This document shows positions 50,842 to 60,671 of a stretch of DNA of 64,000 nucleotides, piece after piece. Position 1 is the stretch's first letter; each line of letters begins with the position of its first letter. The translations under genes were made by a program, and so were the position numbers. Where the stretch lies: assembly GCF_016592575.1 (NCBI RefSeq), contig NZ_AP017470.1, forward strand, positions 434,001 to 498,000, given 5' to 3'. Under the pieces are notes generated by a model. That model was not told where the DNA came from, searched no databases, and saw nothing but the letters and a program-made list of their open reading frames with translations. This DNA comes from Thermotomaculum hydrothermale. GTDB lineage: Bacteria > Acidobacteriota > Holophagae > Thermotomaculales > Thermotomaculaceae.

Positions 50842-52839
50842 ATGAATCCTACTGCCGGTATTGGATACTGGGTTTACCTGATTGTTTTTTTTGGCGGATT
50901 GCTGTTTTTCTTTTATGAAATTTGGCAAAAGTATCTGCTCCTTAAAGTTGCTAAACCTGAAAACAGGTTTGATAATGTAGGAGAAAGAATTAAAAGAGTT
51001 TTGCTTTTTGCTTTTGGACAAAAGAGAATTTTAAAGGATCCCCAGACTGGTTTGATGCACGCTTTTATTTTCTGGGGTTTCTGTGTGTTAGCTTTAAGAA
51101 CAATTACTGTTTTTGGAAAAGGTTTTTACAATAAGTTTCTTGATTCTTTTATCTTTTCTCCTGTAGGGCATGCATACCTCTATATGAAAGATATATTTGT
51201 CATTCTTGTGTTGATAATGATTATATACGCAACAATCAGAAGGGCAATTATTAAACCTAAAAGGCTTGACCCATCGTGGGAAGGCTATTTGATTCTCTTT
51301 TTTATCTTTGTATTAATGGTTACAGATATTTTAATGGATGGTGCTGAGTTTTACCATAATCCTGCCGCGGTAGCTTTTTTAGGACCTATATCATCAAAGT
51401 TTTTTAAGGGTATGAGTGAGTCTTCTTTAGCAACCCTCTACAACACATCATGGTGGATTCATGTTATTACCCTGCTTGTCTTCTTGAATGAATTACCAAG
51501 GGGCAAACACTTCCACGTTATTACGGCTATTCCAAATGTTTACTTTCAGAAGCTTGAACCTAAAGGGAAAATTAAAACAGTTGAAAACCTTGAAGAGCTT
51601 TTTGATACTGAAGACGAAGATATCCCTGTTGGAATTTCAAAGATTACTGATTTTACCTGGAAGCAGTATCTTGACTTATACACATGTACAGAGTGTGGAA
51701 GGTGCCACGAATTCTGTCCCACCTTTTTAACTGATAAACCATTGTCTCCAAAAAGGCTTAACGATAAATTAAAACACTTTCTCTATGATCATCAAAAAGA
51801 ATTAATTGCTGGAAAGGGAGATGAATTAGAGCCGGTAGTAGGAGAGGTTGTCTCAATTGATGAAATCTGGGATTGTACAACATGCGGAAGATGTGAAGAG
51901 GCATGCCCGGTATTTATTGAAAATATACCGAGAATTGTTGATATGAGAAGAAAGCTTGTTATGGTTGAAGGTGACTTTCCTTCTGAATTACAGACTGCTT
52001 TTCAGGGCATGGAAAGAAACGGTAACCCTTGGAATATTGGTATGAGCAAGAGGTTTGAATGGGCTGAAGGCCTTGACATTCCAACAATGGCTGAAGTTGA
52101 AAACCCAGAAGAAATTGAAGTCCTTTTCTGGGTAGGTTGCGCAGGTTCATTTGATGATAGGGCAAAGAAGATTTCAAGGGCTTTTGCTCAACTTCTTCAA
52201 AAAGCAGGTGTTAAGTTTGCTTGCCTTGGTGAGGAAGAGATGTGCTGCGGTGATTTTGCAAGGAGAAGCGGTGAGGAGTTCCTCTATCAGACACTTGCCC
52301 AGCAGAATGTGGAAACCTTAAATGAATACAAAGTTCAAAATATTGTTACAATCTGTCCTCACGGTTACAATACTTTGAAGCATGAATACAGAGATTTTGG
52401 CGGTGAGTATAATGTATATCACCATACAGAATTTATTGCTAAACTGATTAAAGAAGGGAAAATTAAACCTTCTAAAGAAATTTCAGCAAAGGTTACCTAT
52501 CATGATTCCTGCTATCTTGGCAGGCACAATGGTATTTACGATGAACCGAGGGATATTCTTAAATCTATAAACGGTGTAAAAATTGCTGAACCTGGATTGA
52601 GCAGAGAAAAAGGCTTATGCTGCGGTGCTGGTGGTGGAAGAATGTTTATGGAAGAAACAAGGGGTTCAAGGATTAACCATAAGAGAATTGAAGACATTAT
52701 GGAGCATGCTAACCCTGATACTGTTTGTACAGCATGTCCTTTCTGTATGACAATGTTAAGAGATGCAGTTAACGAAAAAGAGATTGAAGGAGTTGAGACA
52801 AAGGATATTGCGGAAATTGTACTTGAATCAATAGAATAA
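50842..52839 (+). CDS. Membrane Fe-S oxidoreductase, ETF:menaquinone oxidoreductase type
   Basis: 665 residues. The N-terminal 215 residues have five or so membrane helices of the NarI-like cytochrome-b kind. Then come two [4Fe-4S] motifs (CTECGRCHEFCP, CTTCGRCEEACP) and two CCG domains as in HdrD/GlcF (GCAGSFDDR...MCCGDFA; DSCYLGRHNG...LCCGAGGGRMF). This order is that of FadF/EMO proteins, which move electrons from ETF, reduced by acyl-CoA dehydrogenases, to menaquinone. The FadR-like operator in its promoter supports that role in beta-oxidation. A glycolate- or lactate-type electron route is less likely. Confidence 0.85.
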   Translation: MNPTAGIGYWVYLIVFFGGLLFFFYEIWQKYLLLKVAKPENRFDNVGERIKRVLLFAFGQKRILKDPQTGLMHAFIFWGFCVLALRTITVFGKGFYNKFLDSFIFSPVGHAYLYMKDIFVILVLIMIIYATIRRAIIKPKRLDPSWEGYLILFFIFVLMVTDILMDGAEFYHNPAAVAFLGPISSKFFKGMSESSLATLYNTSWWIHVITLLVFLNELPRGKHFHVITAIPNVYFQKLEPKGKIKTVENLEELFDTEDEDIPVGISKITDFTWKQYLDLYTCTECGRCHEFCPTFLTDKPLSPKRLNDKLKHFLYDHQKELIAGKGDELEPVVGEVVSIDEIWDCTTCGRCEEACPVFIENIPRIVDMRRKLVMVEGDFPSELQTAFQGMERNGNPWNIGMSKRFEWAEGLDIPTMAEVENPEEIEVLFWVGCAGSFDDRAKKISRAFAQLLQKAGVKFACLGEEEMCCGDFARRSGEEFLYQTLAQQNVETLNEYKVQNIVTICPHGYNTLKHEYRDFGGEYNVYHHTEFIAKLIKEGKIKPSKEISAKVTYHDSCYLGRHNGIYDEPRDILKSINGVKIAEPGLSREKGLCCGAGGGRMFMEETRGSRINHKRIEDIMEHANPDTVCTACPFCMTMLRDAVNEKEIEGVETKDIAEIVLESIE

Positions 52840-52863
52840 TAAAACTCTTATGTAATAAAAAAA

Positions 52864-52888
52864 GCCCCGAATTTTCGGGGCTTTTTTT
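52864..52888. terminator. Bidirectional terminator between convergent genes
   Basis: GCCCCGAA/TTCGGGGC stem at 52864-52881 with an A run on the left and a T run on the right, so it can serve the oxidoreductase gene (+) and the Lys/Glu-rich gene (-). Confidence 0.9.
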
Positions 52889-53171
52889 ATTCTTCCTCTT
52901 TTTCATCTGGAATTTCTTCTTTGTCTTTTTCCTTCTTTTTTGAATCTTTTTTTCTTTTTAAAGAAACTTTTACTTTTTTTACTTTAACCTTTTGTTTTTT
53001 ACTTTTTTTCTTATCCTCTTTTTCTTCTTTTTCTTCTTTGAAAATATCTCTGTCTTTCTTTTTTTCAACCTTTTGTTCTGTTTTTTTCTCTGGCTTTTTG
53101 TCAGCAAAAGCAGGGTTAAAATTTCCTGTTAAAAACATTAATACGAGTATTGCTCCTATTACCTTTTTCAT
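52887..53171 (-). CDS. Exported Lys/Glu-rich low-complexity protein
   Basis: 94 residues. A clean signal peptide (MKKVIGAILVLMFLTGNFNPAFA) is followed by a mature part made almost entirely of K and E (KKDRDIFKEEKEEKEDKKKSKKQ...). No fold or family is evident and it is probably disordered. The signal peptide and a GGGGAGG ribosome site argue that it is a real gene rather than a compositional artefact. Confidence 0.6.
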   Translation of the reverse strand: MKKVIGAILVLMFLTGNFNPAFADKKPEKKTEQKVEKKKDRDIFKEEKEEKEDKKKSKKQKVKVKKVKVSLKRKKDSKKKEKDKEEIPDEKEEE

Positions 53172-53295
53172 AAAAGCCTCCCCTGTGCAATTCTTTTTTC
53201 AGAAGTATTTTAACACAATTGTATTAGTATTTTTAATATTCCAAAATTTATGAAAATTAAGTTTAATGTAATTGAAAGGAATGAAAAAAAATTAA

Positions 53296-53313
53296 GCCCC
53301 GAAAATTCGGGGC
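53296..53313 (-). terminator. Terminator downstream of the ComEA-like gene
   Basis: GCCCCGAA/TTCGGGGC stem with TTAATTTTTTTT on the minus strand; third copy of the same stem in this window. Confidence 0.75.
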
Positions 53314-53322
53314 TTTTATTCT

Positions 53323-53369
53323 TGTCCCCTTTTTCAGGGAAAGGGAAAGGGGAAGGGAAAAAGGGGACA
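53323..53369. repeat. 12-bp hairpin with a G-quadruplex motif in its loop
   Basis: Arms TGTCCCCTTTTT (53323-53334) and AAAAAGGGGACA (53358-53369) pair perfectly. The 23-base loop holds four G tracts (53337-39, 53343-45, 53349-52, 53355-57) separated by 2-3 A residues. Confidence 0.75.
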
Positions 53370-53404
53370 GGGGAAAGTTGGCGAAATCCTTTTGTTTTTA
53401 GTTA

Positions 53405-53710
53405 TTAAAGAGTTAAGAATGGTTTTATCTTTTTAAATGTTTTTTTACCAATTCCCTTTACAAGCATTAAGTCTTCAAGTTTCTTGAATTTTCCATTTTT
53501 CTTCCTAAACTCAACAATTGCCTTTGCCTTTTTAGGTCCAATGCCTTTAAGTTTTACCAACTGGTCAACAGAGGCAGTGTTGATGTTAATCTTTTCAACC
53601 TTGTTTACGGTTTTTGCTTTGTTTGTTGCCTTTCCTGAGTTTGCCATAGCAGGCATATTGAACCCAAACCCCAATGTGATTATCAGGATTAAGATTGATA
53701 GGTATTTCAT
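53405..53710 (-). CDS. Exported ComEA-like helix-hairpin-helix protein
   Basis: 101 residues. A signal peptide (1-22) is followed by a short linker and a duplicated helix-hairpin-helix domain (ININTASVDQLVKLKGIGPKKAKAIVEFRKKNGKF, LMLVKGIGKKTFKKIKPFL). This is the ComEA DNA-binding domain that holds incoming DNA in the periplasm during transformation. It stands alone; no other competence gene is in view. Confidence 0.9.
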   Translation of the reverse strand: MKYLSILILIITLGFGFNMPAMANSGKATNKAKTVNKVEKININTASVDQLVKLKGIGPKKAKAIVEFRKKNGKFKKLEDLMLVKGIGKKTFKKIKPFLTL

Positions 53711-54018
53711 TTTGACCTCCTTGAAAAAGTATTCGCTTATTAATAAAGCAGTTAAAATGCCAGATTTTTAATTTTGTATTTTGTTGAAAATTATGGAATA
53801 AAAAAACTATAAGGTATTTTTAAGGGTAAAATTATCTTTACACTGCAAAATATTTTTTACGGAAGAAAAGAAAACACATTTAAATAAAGCCATTTTTTAA
53901 CAATCAGTGTAATGTTTTTTGTTTAAAGAAAAAAATTGACTAACCAAACTTTGATTATTTCTTTTTTAAAAAGAATTTCTTGTTTAAAATTGAATGAGAA
54001 AGAGAAAGGGAGGGGATA
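53711..54018. other. Intergenic region between divergent genes
   Basis: 308 bases of very AT-rich DNA. It contains the start signals of the two divergent genes: a GGAGG site before the ComEA-like ATG and GGGAGGGG before the M14 peptidase ATG. A TTGACT at 53936 has no clear -10 partner. No RNA gene or repeat recognised. Confidence 0.5.
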
Positions 54019-55626
54019 ATGAATATAAAAAGGATTGTTTTTTCTTTAATTTTGTTTTTTTCTTTTTTTTGCTTTGCTCAAGAACCTTTAACTATTGCCG
54101 AAAAATCAAATTTTACATCAACTTCAAGGGTTAAGGATGTTGTTAACTTTTTTCTTGAACTTGAAAAAGAGTATCCTGAAAATATAGTGGTAAGCAGTAT
54201 TGGCAAAACATTTGAGGGGAGAGAAATTCCCCTTGTAATAGTTGGAAATCCTGCCCCCCTTTCACCGTGTGAGACAAAAAAGCCTGTTATTTTAATTAAC
54301 GCAAATATTCACGCTGGAGAGATTGAGGGGAAAGAGGCTGTTCAGATGTATGTCAGGGATATGTTTTTGAAAAAATCCCCTTACCTTGATAAGTTTGTTT
54401 TTCTGATTGTTCCGGTATTTAATGTTGATGGAAATGAAAAGATTTCCCCTTCCCACAGGCCTTATCAAAAGGTAAAAAATGGAGTTGGGATTAGATACAA
54501 CGGTATGAACATGGATTTAAACAGGGATTTTGTAAAATTAGAAAGCAGAGAGGCAAGGGCTTTGGTAAGGTTGTTTAACAGATGGCATCCCCTTGTCTTT
54601 GTTGATATGCACACAACAAACGGTTCATTCCACGAAGAGCCTTTAACATTTACATGGTGTATGTCTCCCCACTCAAGCCACAGTATGATTGATTTTATGA
54701 AAAATGAAATATATCCCTTTATGAGAAGGTTTACAAGGAAAAACTATAACTTTGACTGCATCCCTTACGGGCATTTTGACAATCAGGAAAACCCAACAAA
54801 GTGGAATGGTTTTTTTGGCGGAATGGTGTTTGCCACAGGTTATTTTGGGGTAAAAGGTGCTTTTTCATTTTTAGATGAAAACTATGCCTATGCAGATTAC
54901 AAAACAAGGGTTAAGGCTGCCTATGCATTTTTAGACGGTATATTCACCTTTATGGCAGATGAAGAAAATTTAAAAGAGATGAGAAAACTTCAGGAAGAGT
55001 ATTACAAAAGGGATTTTGCCTATATTTACAAAAATGTAAAGCCTGAACCTTGTGGAGATAAGGTAAAAATAAAGGGTTACAGGGTTAAAAGAGATGAGAA
55101 AACAAAAAGGTTTAAGCCTGATAAAACAAAGAGAATAGATTACAATGTTGATTTTGTGGGGTGTTTTAATGGTGAGAGAGTTGATTTAAAAGGTGCTTTT
55201 GTTTTCCCAGCAGGTTTATCTCCCATTGCTAAAAAATTAATGGAGCATGGAATAAAGGTTTTCAAAATTGCAGAGGATACAGAGGTTAATGTTAGAAAAT
55301 ACAAGATAGATGAAATAAGTTTTTCAGATTTCCCGTTTCAGGGAAGGCAATTTGTAAAAGAGATGAAGGGGCATTTTGAGACTTCAAAGGAAAAGATAGA
55401 GAAGGGTTATTACATTGTGCCTCTCGGTAAAAACCAGATTTTCAGGCAGGTTGCCGCTGCACTTCTCTATCCTGAAAGTGAAGATTCGCTTTTAAAAGAA
55501 GGTTTTTTTAATCTATTGATTTTCCCAAATCAGTGGAGTAAAAAGCCTGGATACTATCCAGTGTATCTTATTGATAGTGTGAAGGGAATAAAGTTGAGGT
55601 TGGTTGAAAAATGCTTAAAAAAGTAA
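54019..55626 (+). CDS. Secreted M14-family zinc carboxypeptidase
   Basis: 535 residues with a signal peptide (1-20). Zinc-binding HAGE lies in NANIHAGEIEGKEAV; MNMDLNRDFVKLES carries the Asn/Arg substrate motif, and DMHTTNG the third zinc histidine. A long C-terminal region of 250 residues has no family I recognise. It overlaps prmA by 16 bases, an odd pairing of a secreted enzyme with a ribosomal methyltransferase, probably without functional meaning. Confidence 0.88.
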   Translation: MNIKRIVFSLILFFSFFCFAQEPLTIAEKSNFTSTSRVKDVVNFFLELEKEYPENIVVSSIGKTFEGREIPLVIVGNPAPLSPCETKKPVILINANIHAGEIEGKEAVQMYVRDMFLKKSPYLDKFVFLIVPVFNVDGNEKISPSHRPYQKVKNGVGIRYNGMNMDLNRDFVKLESREARALVRLFNRWHPLVFVDMHTTNGSFHEEPLTFTWCMSPHSSHSMIDFMKNEIYPFMRRFTRKNYNFDCIPYGHFDNQENPTKWNGFFGGMVFATGYFGVKGAFSFLDENYAYADYKTRVKAAYAFLDGIFTFMADEENLKEMRKLQEEYYKRDFAYIYKNVKPEPCGDKVKIKGYRVKRDEKTKRFKPDKTKRIDYNVDFVGCFNGERVDLKGAFVFPAGLSPIAKKLMEHGIKVFKIAEDTEVNVRKYKIDEISFSDFPFQGRQFVKEMKGHFETSKEKIEKGYYIVPLGKNQIFRQVAAALLYPESEDSLLKEGFFNLLIFPNQWSKKPGYYPVYLIDSVKGIKLRLVEKCLKK

Positions 55627-56471
55627 TTTTCAGGTTTGAAACAAGAGATGATTTTGTAATCTCATCTCTATCAGATTTTCTTCTTGGTTTTGATGTAATA
55701 AGTGTTGAAACTTATGAGGATTTTAACGATGTTGTTTTCCTTGCTTCTGAAGAGCAGGATTATTTAGCAATTGTTGGAAAGGCTAAAGAATTCCTCTCTT
55801 TTCTGAATGTGTCTGATTTTGATGTGATTATTGAAGACTTTGAGGAGAAAGATTGGGTTGAGGAGTTTAAAAAATTTTTCAAGCCATTTGATATGAACAA
55901 ATATTTCAGGGTAATTCCCTTGTGGGAAAAGGGGAATAAGTCTGTTTATTCAGAGGGTAAAATAAACCTGATTATTGAGCCGGGGCAGGCATTTGGCACA
56001 GGCTTACACGGCACAACATCACTATGTGCAGAGTTTTTGAAAGAGTATGCTGAAAATAAAAATGGGTTTACAATGCTTGATGTTGGAACAGGTTCAGGAA
56101 TTTTGTCTGTTATTGGCAAAAAGTTAGGTGCAAAAGAGATAACAGCCTTTGACATAGACCCTCATTGCTCTGAGGTTTTTGTGAAAAACTTTGAAATAAA
56201 CGATATTAACCTTGATAATATCAATTTTTTTATAGGTGAGATAAGAGATTTAAGGGTAAAGTGCTATGATATTGTAATTGTCAACATAATTGAGAGCATT
56301 GTGAGGGATATTTTAAAAGATGTAATTCCTTTTGTGGGAGATAAACTTGTTATAAGCGGTATTTTAGAAAAGGATTCTGATGGATTTGAAAAATTTTTAA
56401 AAAAATTTAATTTAAAAATCCTTGATAGAAGAGTAAATGGGGAATGGATTGGGTATTTAATTGAGAGGTAA
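55611..56471 (+). CDS. prmA: Ribosomal protein L11 methyltransferase
   Basis: 286 residues. The N-terminal substrate-recognition half is divergent. The catalytic half has the PrmA hallmark PGQAFGTGLHGTT, the SAM motif LDVGTGSGILSVIGKKLGA, FDIDP and NIIESIV. It is followed by rsmE after 2 bases, a very common prmA-rsmE pairing. Confidence 0.93.
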   Translation: MLKKVIFRFETRDDFVISSLSDFLLGFDVISVETYEDFNDVVFLASEEQDYLAIVGKAKEFLSFLNVSDFDVIIEDFEEKDWVEEFKKFFKPFDMNKYFRVIPLWEKGNKSVYSEGKINLIIEPGQAFGTGLHGTTSLCAEFLKEYAENKNGFTMLDVGTGSGILSVIGKKLGAKEITAFDIDPHCSEVFVKNFEINDINLDNINFFIGEIRDLRVKCYDIVIVNIIESIVRDILKDVIPFVGDKLVISGILEKDSDGFEKFLKKFNLKILDRRVNGEWIGYLIER

Positions 56472-56473
56472 AG

Positions 56474-57205
56474 ATGCAATTAAGAAGGGTGTTTGCAGAT
56501 AAAATTGAGGGAAATATTGTAAAACTTAACAGAGACGAAAGCCACTATGTAACAAAGGTTTTAAGGCTAAAAGAGTGTGCAAAATTAGAGGTAATTCTCC
56601 CTCAAGGTGTTGTTAATGGTGAGATTGTTAAAATTGATAAAGGGATTGTATTTGTTGAGGTTGAAGGAAAGCCTGAAATAAAGAATGAACCAGAAACAAA
56701 GATTGCTCTCTTTCAGGCAATGCCGGAGAAGCTTGAAAAGCTTGAATTGATTGTTCAAAAAGCAACCGAGTTGGGAGTGTCTGAAATCTATACCTTTCAT
56801 TCCAGATATACCAATCCAAAATACAGAAAAATGAATCTTGATAAAAAATTTGAAAGGCTTGAAAAAATAGCAAGAGAGGCTGTCAGGCAGTGTAAAAGAA
56901 CCTTTCCACCTGAAATTTTTAAACCGGTAAAATTGCCGCAAGCAATTGAAAAAGCAAAGTCTTTTGACAACAGATTTATCTTTGGGGAAAAGGGGGGTAC
57001 TGTAAAAAAGGATGTCAAAAATGGCAGTTTTGCATTTTTTATTGGTGCTGAAGGAGGATTTTCAGAAGAAGAGTTTGATTTGTTTATTCAAGAAGGCTTT
57101 TACTTTATAAATTTAAGCGGAAGAATTTTGAGAACAGAGACCGCTGCCATAACAGGCCTTGTAATAATTCAAACCCTGTTTGGTGATTATTCAAAATTTA
57201 TTTAG
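56474..57205 (+). CDS. rsmE: 16S rRNA (uracil-1498-N3)-methyltransferase
   Basis: 243 residues, SPOUT class. KLELIVQKATELGVSEIYTFHSRYT, EAVRQCKR and the knot FFIGAEGGFSEEEFD ... INLSGRILRTETAAITGL are all diagnostic. Operon with prmA; a terminator follows. Confidence 0.94.
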   Translation: MQLRRVFADKIEGNIVKLNRDESHYVTKVLRLKECAKLEVILPQGVVNGEIVKIDKGIVFVEVEGKPEIKNEPETKIALFQAMPEKLEKLELIVQKATELGVSEIYTFHSRYTNPKYRKMNLDKKFERLEKIAREAVRQCKRTFPPEIFKPVKLPQAIEKAKSFDNRFIFGEKGGTVKKDVKNGSFAFFIGAEGGFSEEEFDLFIQEGFYFINLSGRILRTETAAITGLVIIQTLFGDYSKFI

Positions 57206-57230
57206 CAGGTTTTGAAAATTTTTACACATT

Positions 57231-57256
57231 AAGCCTTTCTTATTGGCTTTTTTTAT
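57231..57256 (+). terminator. Terminator of the prmA-rsmE operon
   Basis: AAGCC/GGCTT stem with 9-base loop and seven T residues. Its 3' arm overlaps the -35 box of the next promoter. Confidence 0.7.
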
Positions 57257-57271
57257 TTAAGGCTTTATAAT
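57243..57271 (+). promoter_or_regulatory. Promoter of nfeD-stomatin, nearly leaderless
   Basis: TTGGCT (57243-57248), a 17-base spacer and a perfect TATAAT (57266-57271). The ATG is at 57281, so transcription should begin within about three bases of the start codon; no ribosome site is present. Confidence 0.65.
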
Positions 57272-57280
57272 ATTTACAAG

Positions 57281-58579
57281 ATGAAAAAGGTATTTTTATT
57301 TGGGATTTTAATAATTTTTGGTTTTTTCACCGCTTACTCAAAAGAGATAAAATGCGGTGTCATTAGATTTAACGATACTGTGCAGCCTGTTTCAGCTGAA
57401 TTTGTCATCTCTTCAATTAAGGAATTTAATGAGGCAAAAGACTTTGATTTAATCCTTATTAAGATTAACACCCCGGGGGGATTGCTAAAATCCACAAGGG
57501 AGATTGTTTCAACAATTTTAGAGTCAAAAATCCCTGTTTGCGTTTATGTATATCCATCTGGCTCTCAGGCTGCAAGCGCAGGATTTTTTATTTTGATGTC
57601 AGGGAATTTTGCTGCAATGGCTGAGGGAACAAATGCCGGGGCTGCCCATCCTGTATCTTTAATGCCGGGATTTTCTTTAAATGATAAAAAAGAGAAAGAT
57701 AAAAAGAATGAGAATGTTATGGCTGAAAAGATTGTTGAGGATACAGCCGCTTTTATACGCTCAATTGCTGAGAAGAGGGGCAGAAATATAGAGTATTGCG
57801 AAAAAGCTGTAAGGGAGAGCAAATCATACACTGCTAAAGAGTGTTTAAAGTTTGGTTTGATTGATTATCTTGAATCCAATCCTGAAGCACTCGTTAAGAA
57901 AATAGCAAAAGAGAAGCTTGGAATTGATGTAGAAGGCGTTACTTTTATTACAAGAGATTACTCTTTAAGGGAAAAGATTTTAAGCATTTTAGCCTCCCCT
58001 GAAATAGCGTATTTATTGTTCTTGGCCGGGGTTATTGGTATTTTTATTGAAATTAAATCACCAGGGGCTATTTTCCCAGGGCTTTTCGGGGCAATATGCC
58101 TTATCCTTTTCTTCTTTTCAACAAAGATTTTGCCTGTCAGCATAGCCGGTATGCTTTTCATTGTTTTAGGTGTTTTATTGATTATAATGGAGTTTAAAGT
58201 TGTAAGTTATGGCTTTTTAACACTTGGAGGTTTGTTTTCTATGGTTGTAGGCTCTTTGATGCTATTTAAGTCTGATTTGCCAGGAATGACTTTGTCTCCT
58301 TTTTCAATTATTTTTGCGGCGCTTTTGTTTGGTATTCTCTTTGCGATTGTTGTTTACTTTATTGTTCAGTCTCAAAAAGAGCAAATTCATACCGGTAAAG
58401 AAAGTTTTATTGGGAAAAAGGCAGAGGTGGTTGCTGATTTTGAAAATGGAAAGGGAAAAGTATTCTTCAATGGAGAGTACTGGGATGCAGAGTGTGTTGA
58501 CCCCTGTGAGATAAAGAAGGGGGATAGAGTTTTAATAACAGATATAGAAGATATGATTTTAAAAGTAAAGGGGGTATAG
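57281..58579 (+). CDS. NfeD-family membrane serine protease
   Basis: 432 residues, long NfeD form. A signal peptide, then a ClpP/SppA-like domain ([49 protein letters not shown]) with the nucleophile serine in ASAG, four or so transmembrane helices (about 235-365) and a C-terminal OB-fold (residues 370-432). Long NfeD proteases cleave the C-terminus of partner stomatins; the stomatin gene follows after 1 base. Confidence 0.9.
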   Translation: MKKVFLFGILIIFGFFTAYSKEIKCGVIRFNDTVQPVSAEFVISSIKEFNEAKDFDLILIKINTPGGLLKSTREIVSTILESKIPVCVYVYPSGSQAASAGFFILMSGNFAAMAEGTNAGAAHPVSLMPGFSLNDKKEKDKKNENVMAEKIVEDTAAFIRSIAEKRGRNIEYCEKAVRESKSYTAKECLKFGLIDYLESNPEALVKKIAKEKLGIDVEGVTFITRDYSLREKILSILASPEIAYLLFLAGVIGIFIEIKSPGAIFPGLFGAICLILFFFSTKILPVSIAGMLFIVLGVLLIIMEFKVVSYGFLTLGGLFSMVVGSLMLFKSDLPGMTLSPFSIIFAALLFGILFAIVVYFIVQSQKEQIHTGKESFIGKKAEVVADFENGKGKVFFNGEYWDAECVDPCEIKKGDRVLITDIEDMILKVKGV

Positions 58580-58580
58580 T

Positions 58581-59339
58581 ATGAATCCTGTTTTTGTGGT
58601 GATTTTACTGATTATTTTTTACCTTTTTAGCTGTTTAAAGATTTTGAATGAGTATGAAAGAGGGGTAATTTTTAGATTGGGAAGGGTTTTAGGAGATCCA
58701 AAGGGACCTGGGTTGATTTTTGTATTTAAACCGTTTGATAAAATGGTAAGAGTTTCAACAAGAACAGTTGTTTTAGATGTTCCCCCTCAGGATATAATTA
58801 CAAAAGACAATGTATCTGTTAAGGTTAATGCTGTTGTCTATTTCAGGGTATTTGACCCGATTAAGGCAGTTATTGAAGTTGAAAATTTCCTATTTGCAAC
58901 ATCACAATTAGCACAGACTACTTTAAGAAGTGTATTGGGACAGGTTGAATTGGATGAATTGTTGTCTGATAGGGAAAAGTTGAATATGAGTTTACAGTCA
59001 ATCCTTGATAAACACACTGACCCATGGGGAGTTAAGGTTTCTGCTGTTGAGGTTAAGCATGTTGATTTACCGGACACAATGCAGAGGGCTATGGCAAGGC
59101 AGGCTGAGGCTGAAAGGGAAAAGAGGGCAAAGATTATTCATGCAGACGGTGAATTTCAGGCATCTAAAAAGCTTGCAGAAGCCTCTGAGATTATCTCTTC
59201 ATCTCCAGTTGCTTTGCAGTTAAGGTATTTGCAAACTTTGATGGAGATTTCAGCAGAGAAGAATTCAACCATTATTTTTCCACTTCCTATTGACTTTATT
59301 AGCTATTTTTTAGAAAAGGGAAAGGAGAGTAAAAAATAG
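58581..59339 (+). CDS. Stomatin/slipin-family band-7 membrane protein
   Basis: 252 residues. N-terminal membrane hairpin or anchor, then the SPFH domain ([56 protein letters not shown]) and the helical end [28 protein letters not shown]. It forms oligomers in the inner membrane with NfeD and may act in membrane quality control. Confidence 0.93.
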   Translation: MNPVFVVILLIIFYLFSCLKILNEYERGVIFRLGRVLGDPKGPGLIFVFKPFDKMVRVSTRTVVLDVPPQDIITKDNVSVKVNAVVYFRVFDPIKAVIEVENFLFATSQLAQTTLRSVLGQVELDELLSDREKLNMSLQSILDKHTDPWGVKVSAVEVKHVDLPDTMQRAMARQAEAEREKRAKIIHADGEFQASKKLAEASEIISSSPVALQLRYLQTLMEISAEKNSTIIFPLPIDFISYFLEKGKESKK

Positions 59340-59345
59340 TTTTAA

Positions 59346-60671
59346 ATGAATATTATCTTTGTTGACCTTGATAAAAAAAAGGAAAAAGAGTTTAAAACAT
59401 TTTTCGAGCGTTCTGGTTATTCAGTTGTATTTTTAACTTTTGATGAATTGCTCGGGATTAACAGCGAGAATATTAAAAACGGTAGTGTTGTAGTTGTGTG
59501 CTCAGACAATATTGAAAACGCTTTAAAGTGTTTTGACACATCCCTTTCCTTTGCAAAAAATGTTGTCCTTTTGAAGGATAATTATACTCATGGGTGGTAC
59601 AGGATTTTTCACAAAAAAGGTGTTTTTGATTTTTTGAAATTCAGGGATGGTATGGAAGAGATTGGAGAGACAATTTTTAATGCCTTCAGGGAAGAAAACC
59701 CCTTTTACAAAAACAAGCTTCTTGAAAGGGAGAAGTCTCTTTTAAAATTGGTAAAAGATGTATGTTTAACACTTGAATTTTCTCAATTGTTGAACTTGTT
59801 GATTGATACTTTTCTGGATTTTATCCACAGTGAAAATGCGCTTGTTTTTGTAAAAAATCCTGAAATAGGGATTAAAGAGATTAAAAGGGGAAAATTCAAA
59901 AATGCAGGTTTTGTGGAAAGTATTTTAAAAGAGGTTAATGCAGATATAAATAGCTTTGAAAAAAACAGAAAAATAGAAAATGATGGTTTAATTTATCTTA
60001 TATTTCCATTGATATGGGAAGGGGTGGTACAGGGAATTATTTTGCTTGAAATTGAGAGTGAAAAGTTTAAAAGCGATATGATTTTTACCTGTGAGAATTT
60101 TTTAAAAGAGATTGAGCCTGCTCTTGTGAACTCCCTGTCTGTTGAGCAAACAAAGAAATTAACCACAATAGATGATTTAACAACATGTTTTAATAGAAGG
60201 TTTTTTGATGAATATATTGAAATTGTTTTTAAAAAATCGAAAGAGAATGGCAAAAAATTTTCCCTTATTTTTATGGATTTAGACAATTTAAAAGATGTGA
60301 ATACAAAGTATGGACACCTTGTCGGAAGCCAGATTTTAAAGTCTGTTGCAGAGAAAACTATTGATGCTGTGAGAGGGATTGACAAGGTTTGCAGATTTGG
60401 GGGGGACGAGTTTTGCATCATTCTTCCCGATACAGATTCAAGGGGGGCTAAAAGGGTTGCTGAAAGAATTAAGGAAAATATTGTTAAAAATGAATACTTT
60501 TTAAAAGATTATCCAGATATCAAGGTAACGGCAAGCTTTGGGATAGCAACTTATCCCGACCATGGGGATGATGTTGAATCTCTTATAAGAGTTGCTGATA
60601 ATGCAATGTATATGGTCAAAATGACAACCAAAAACGCAATTTATGTTCCGGAGATTGATAATGGAGGATAA
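59346..60671 (+). CDS. Cytoplasmic diguanylate cyclase with receiver-like and GAF-like N-terminus
   Basis: 441 residues. The first 110 residues look like a receiver fold without a clear phosphorylation Asp pocket (NIIFVDLDKKKEKEFKTFFERSGYSVVFLTFDELL). A GAF-like region follows (about 135-265). The GGDEF domain is intact (RFGGDEFCIILPD), preceded by DDLTTCFNRRFFDEY, and the protein ends near YPDHGDDVESLIRVADNAMY. Product: cyclic di-GMP. It overlaps the PATAN-like gene by 11 bases. Confidence 0.9.
   Translation: MNIIFVDLDKKKEKEFKTFFERSGYSVVFLTFDELLGINSENIKNGSVVVVCSDNIENALKCFDTSLSFAKNVVLLKDNYTHGWYRIFHKKGVFDFLKFRDGMEEIGETIFNAFREENPFYKNKLLEREKSLLKLVKDVCLTLEFSQLLNLLIDTFLDFIHSENALVFVKNPEIGIKEIKRGKFKNAGFVESILKEVNADINSFEKNRKIENDGLIYLIFPLIWEGVVQGIILLEIESEKFKSDMIFTCENFLKEIEPALVNSLSVEQTKKLTTIDDLTTCFNRRFFDEYIEIVFKKSKENGKKFSLIFMDLDNLKDVNTKYGHLVGSQILKSVAEKTIDAVRGIDKVCRFGGDEFCIILPDTDSRGAKRVAERIKENIVKNEYFLKDYPDIKVTASFGIATYPDHGDDVESLIRVADNAMYMVKMTTKNAIYVPEIDNGG

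Noticed and set aside
52921-53253. Plus-strand Phe/Ser-rich ORF
   Set aside because: Mirror of the Lys/Glu codons of the exported protein on the other strand; no ribosome site.
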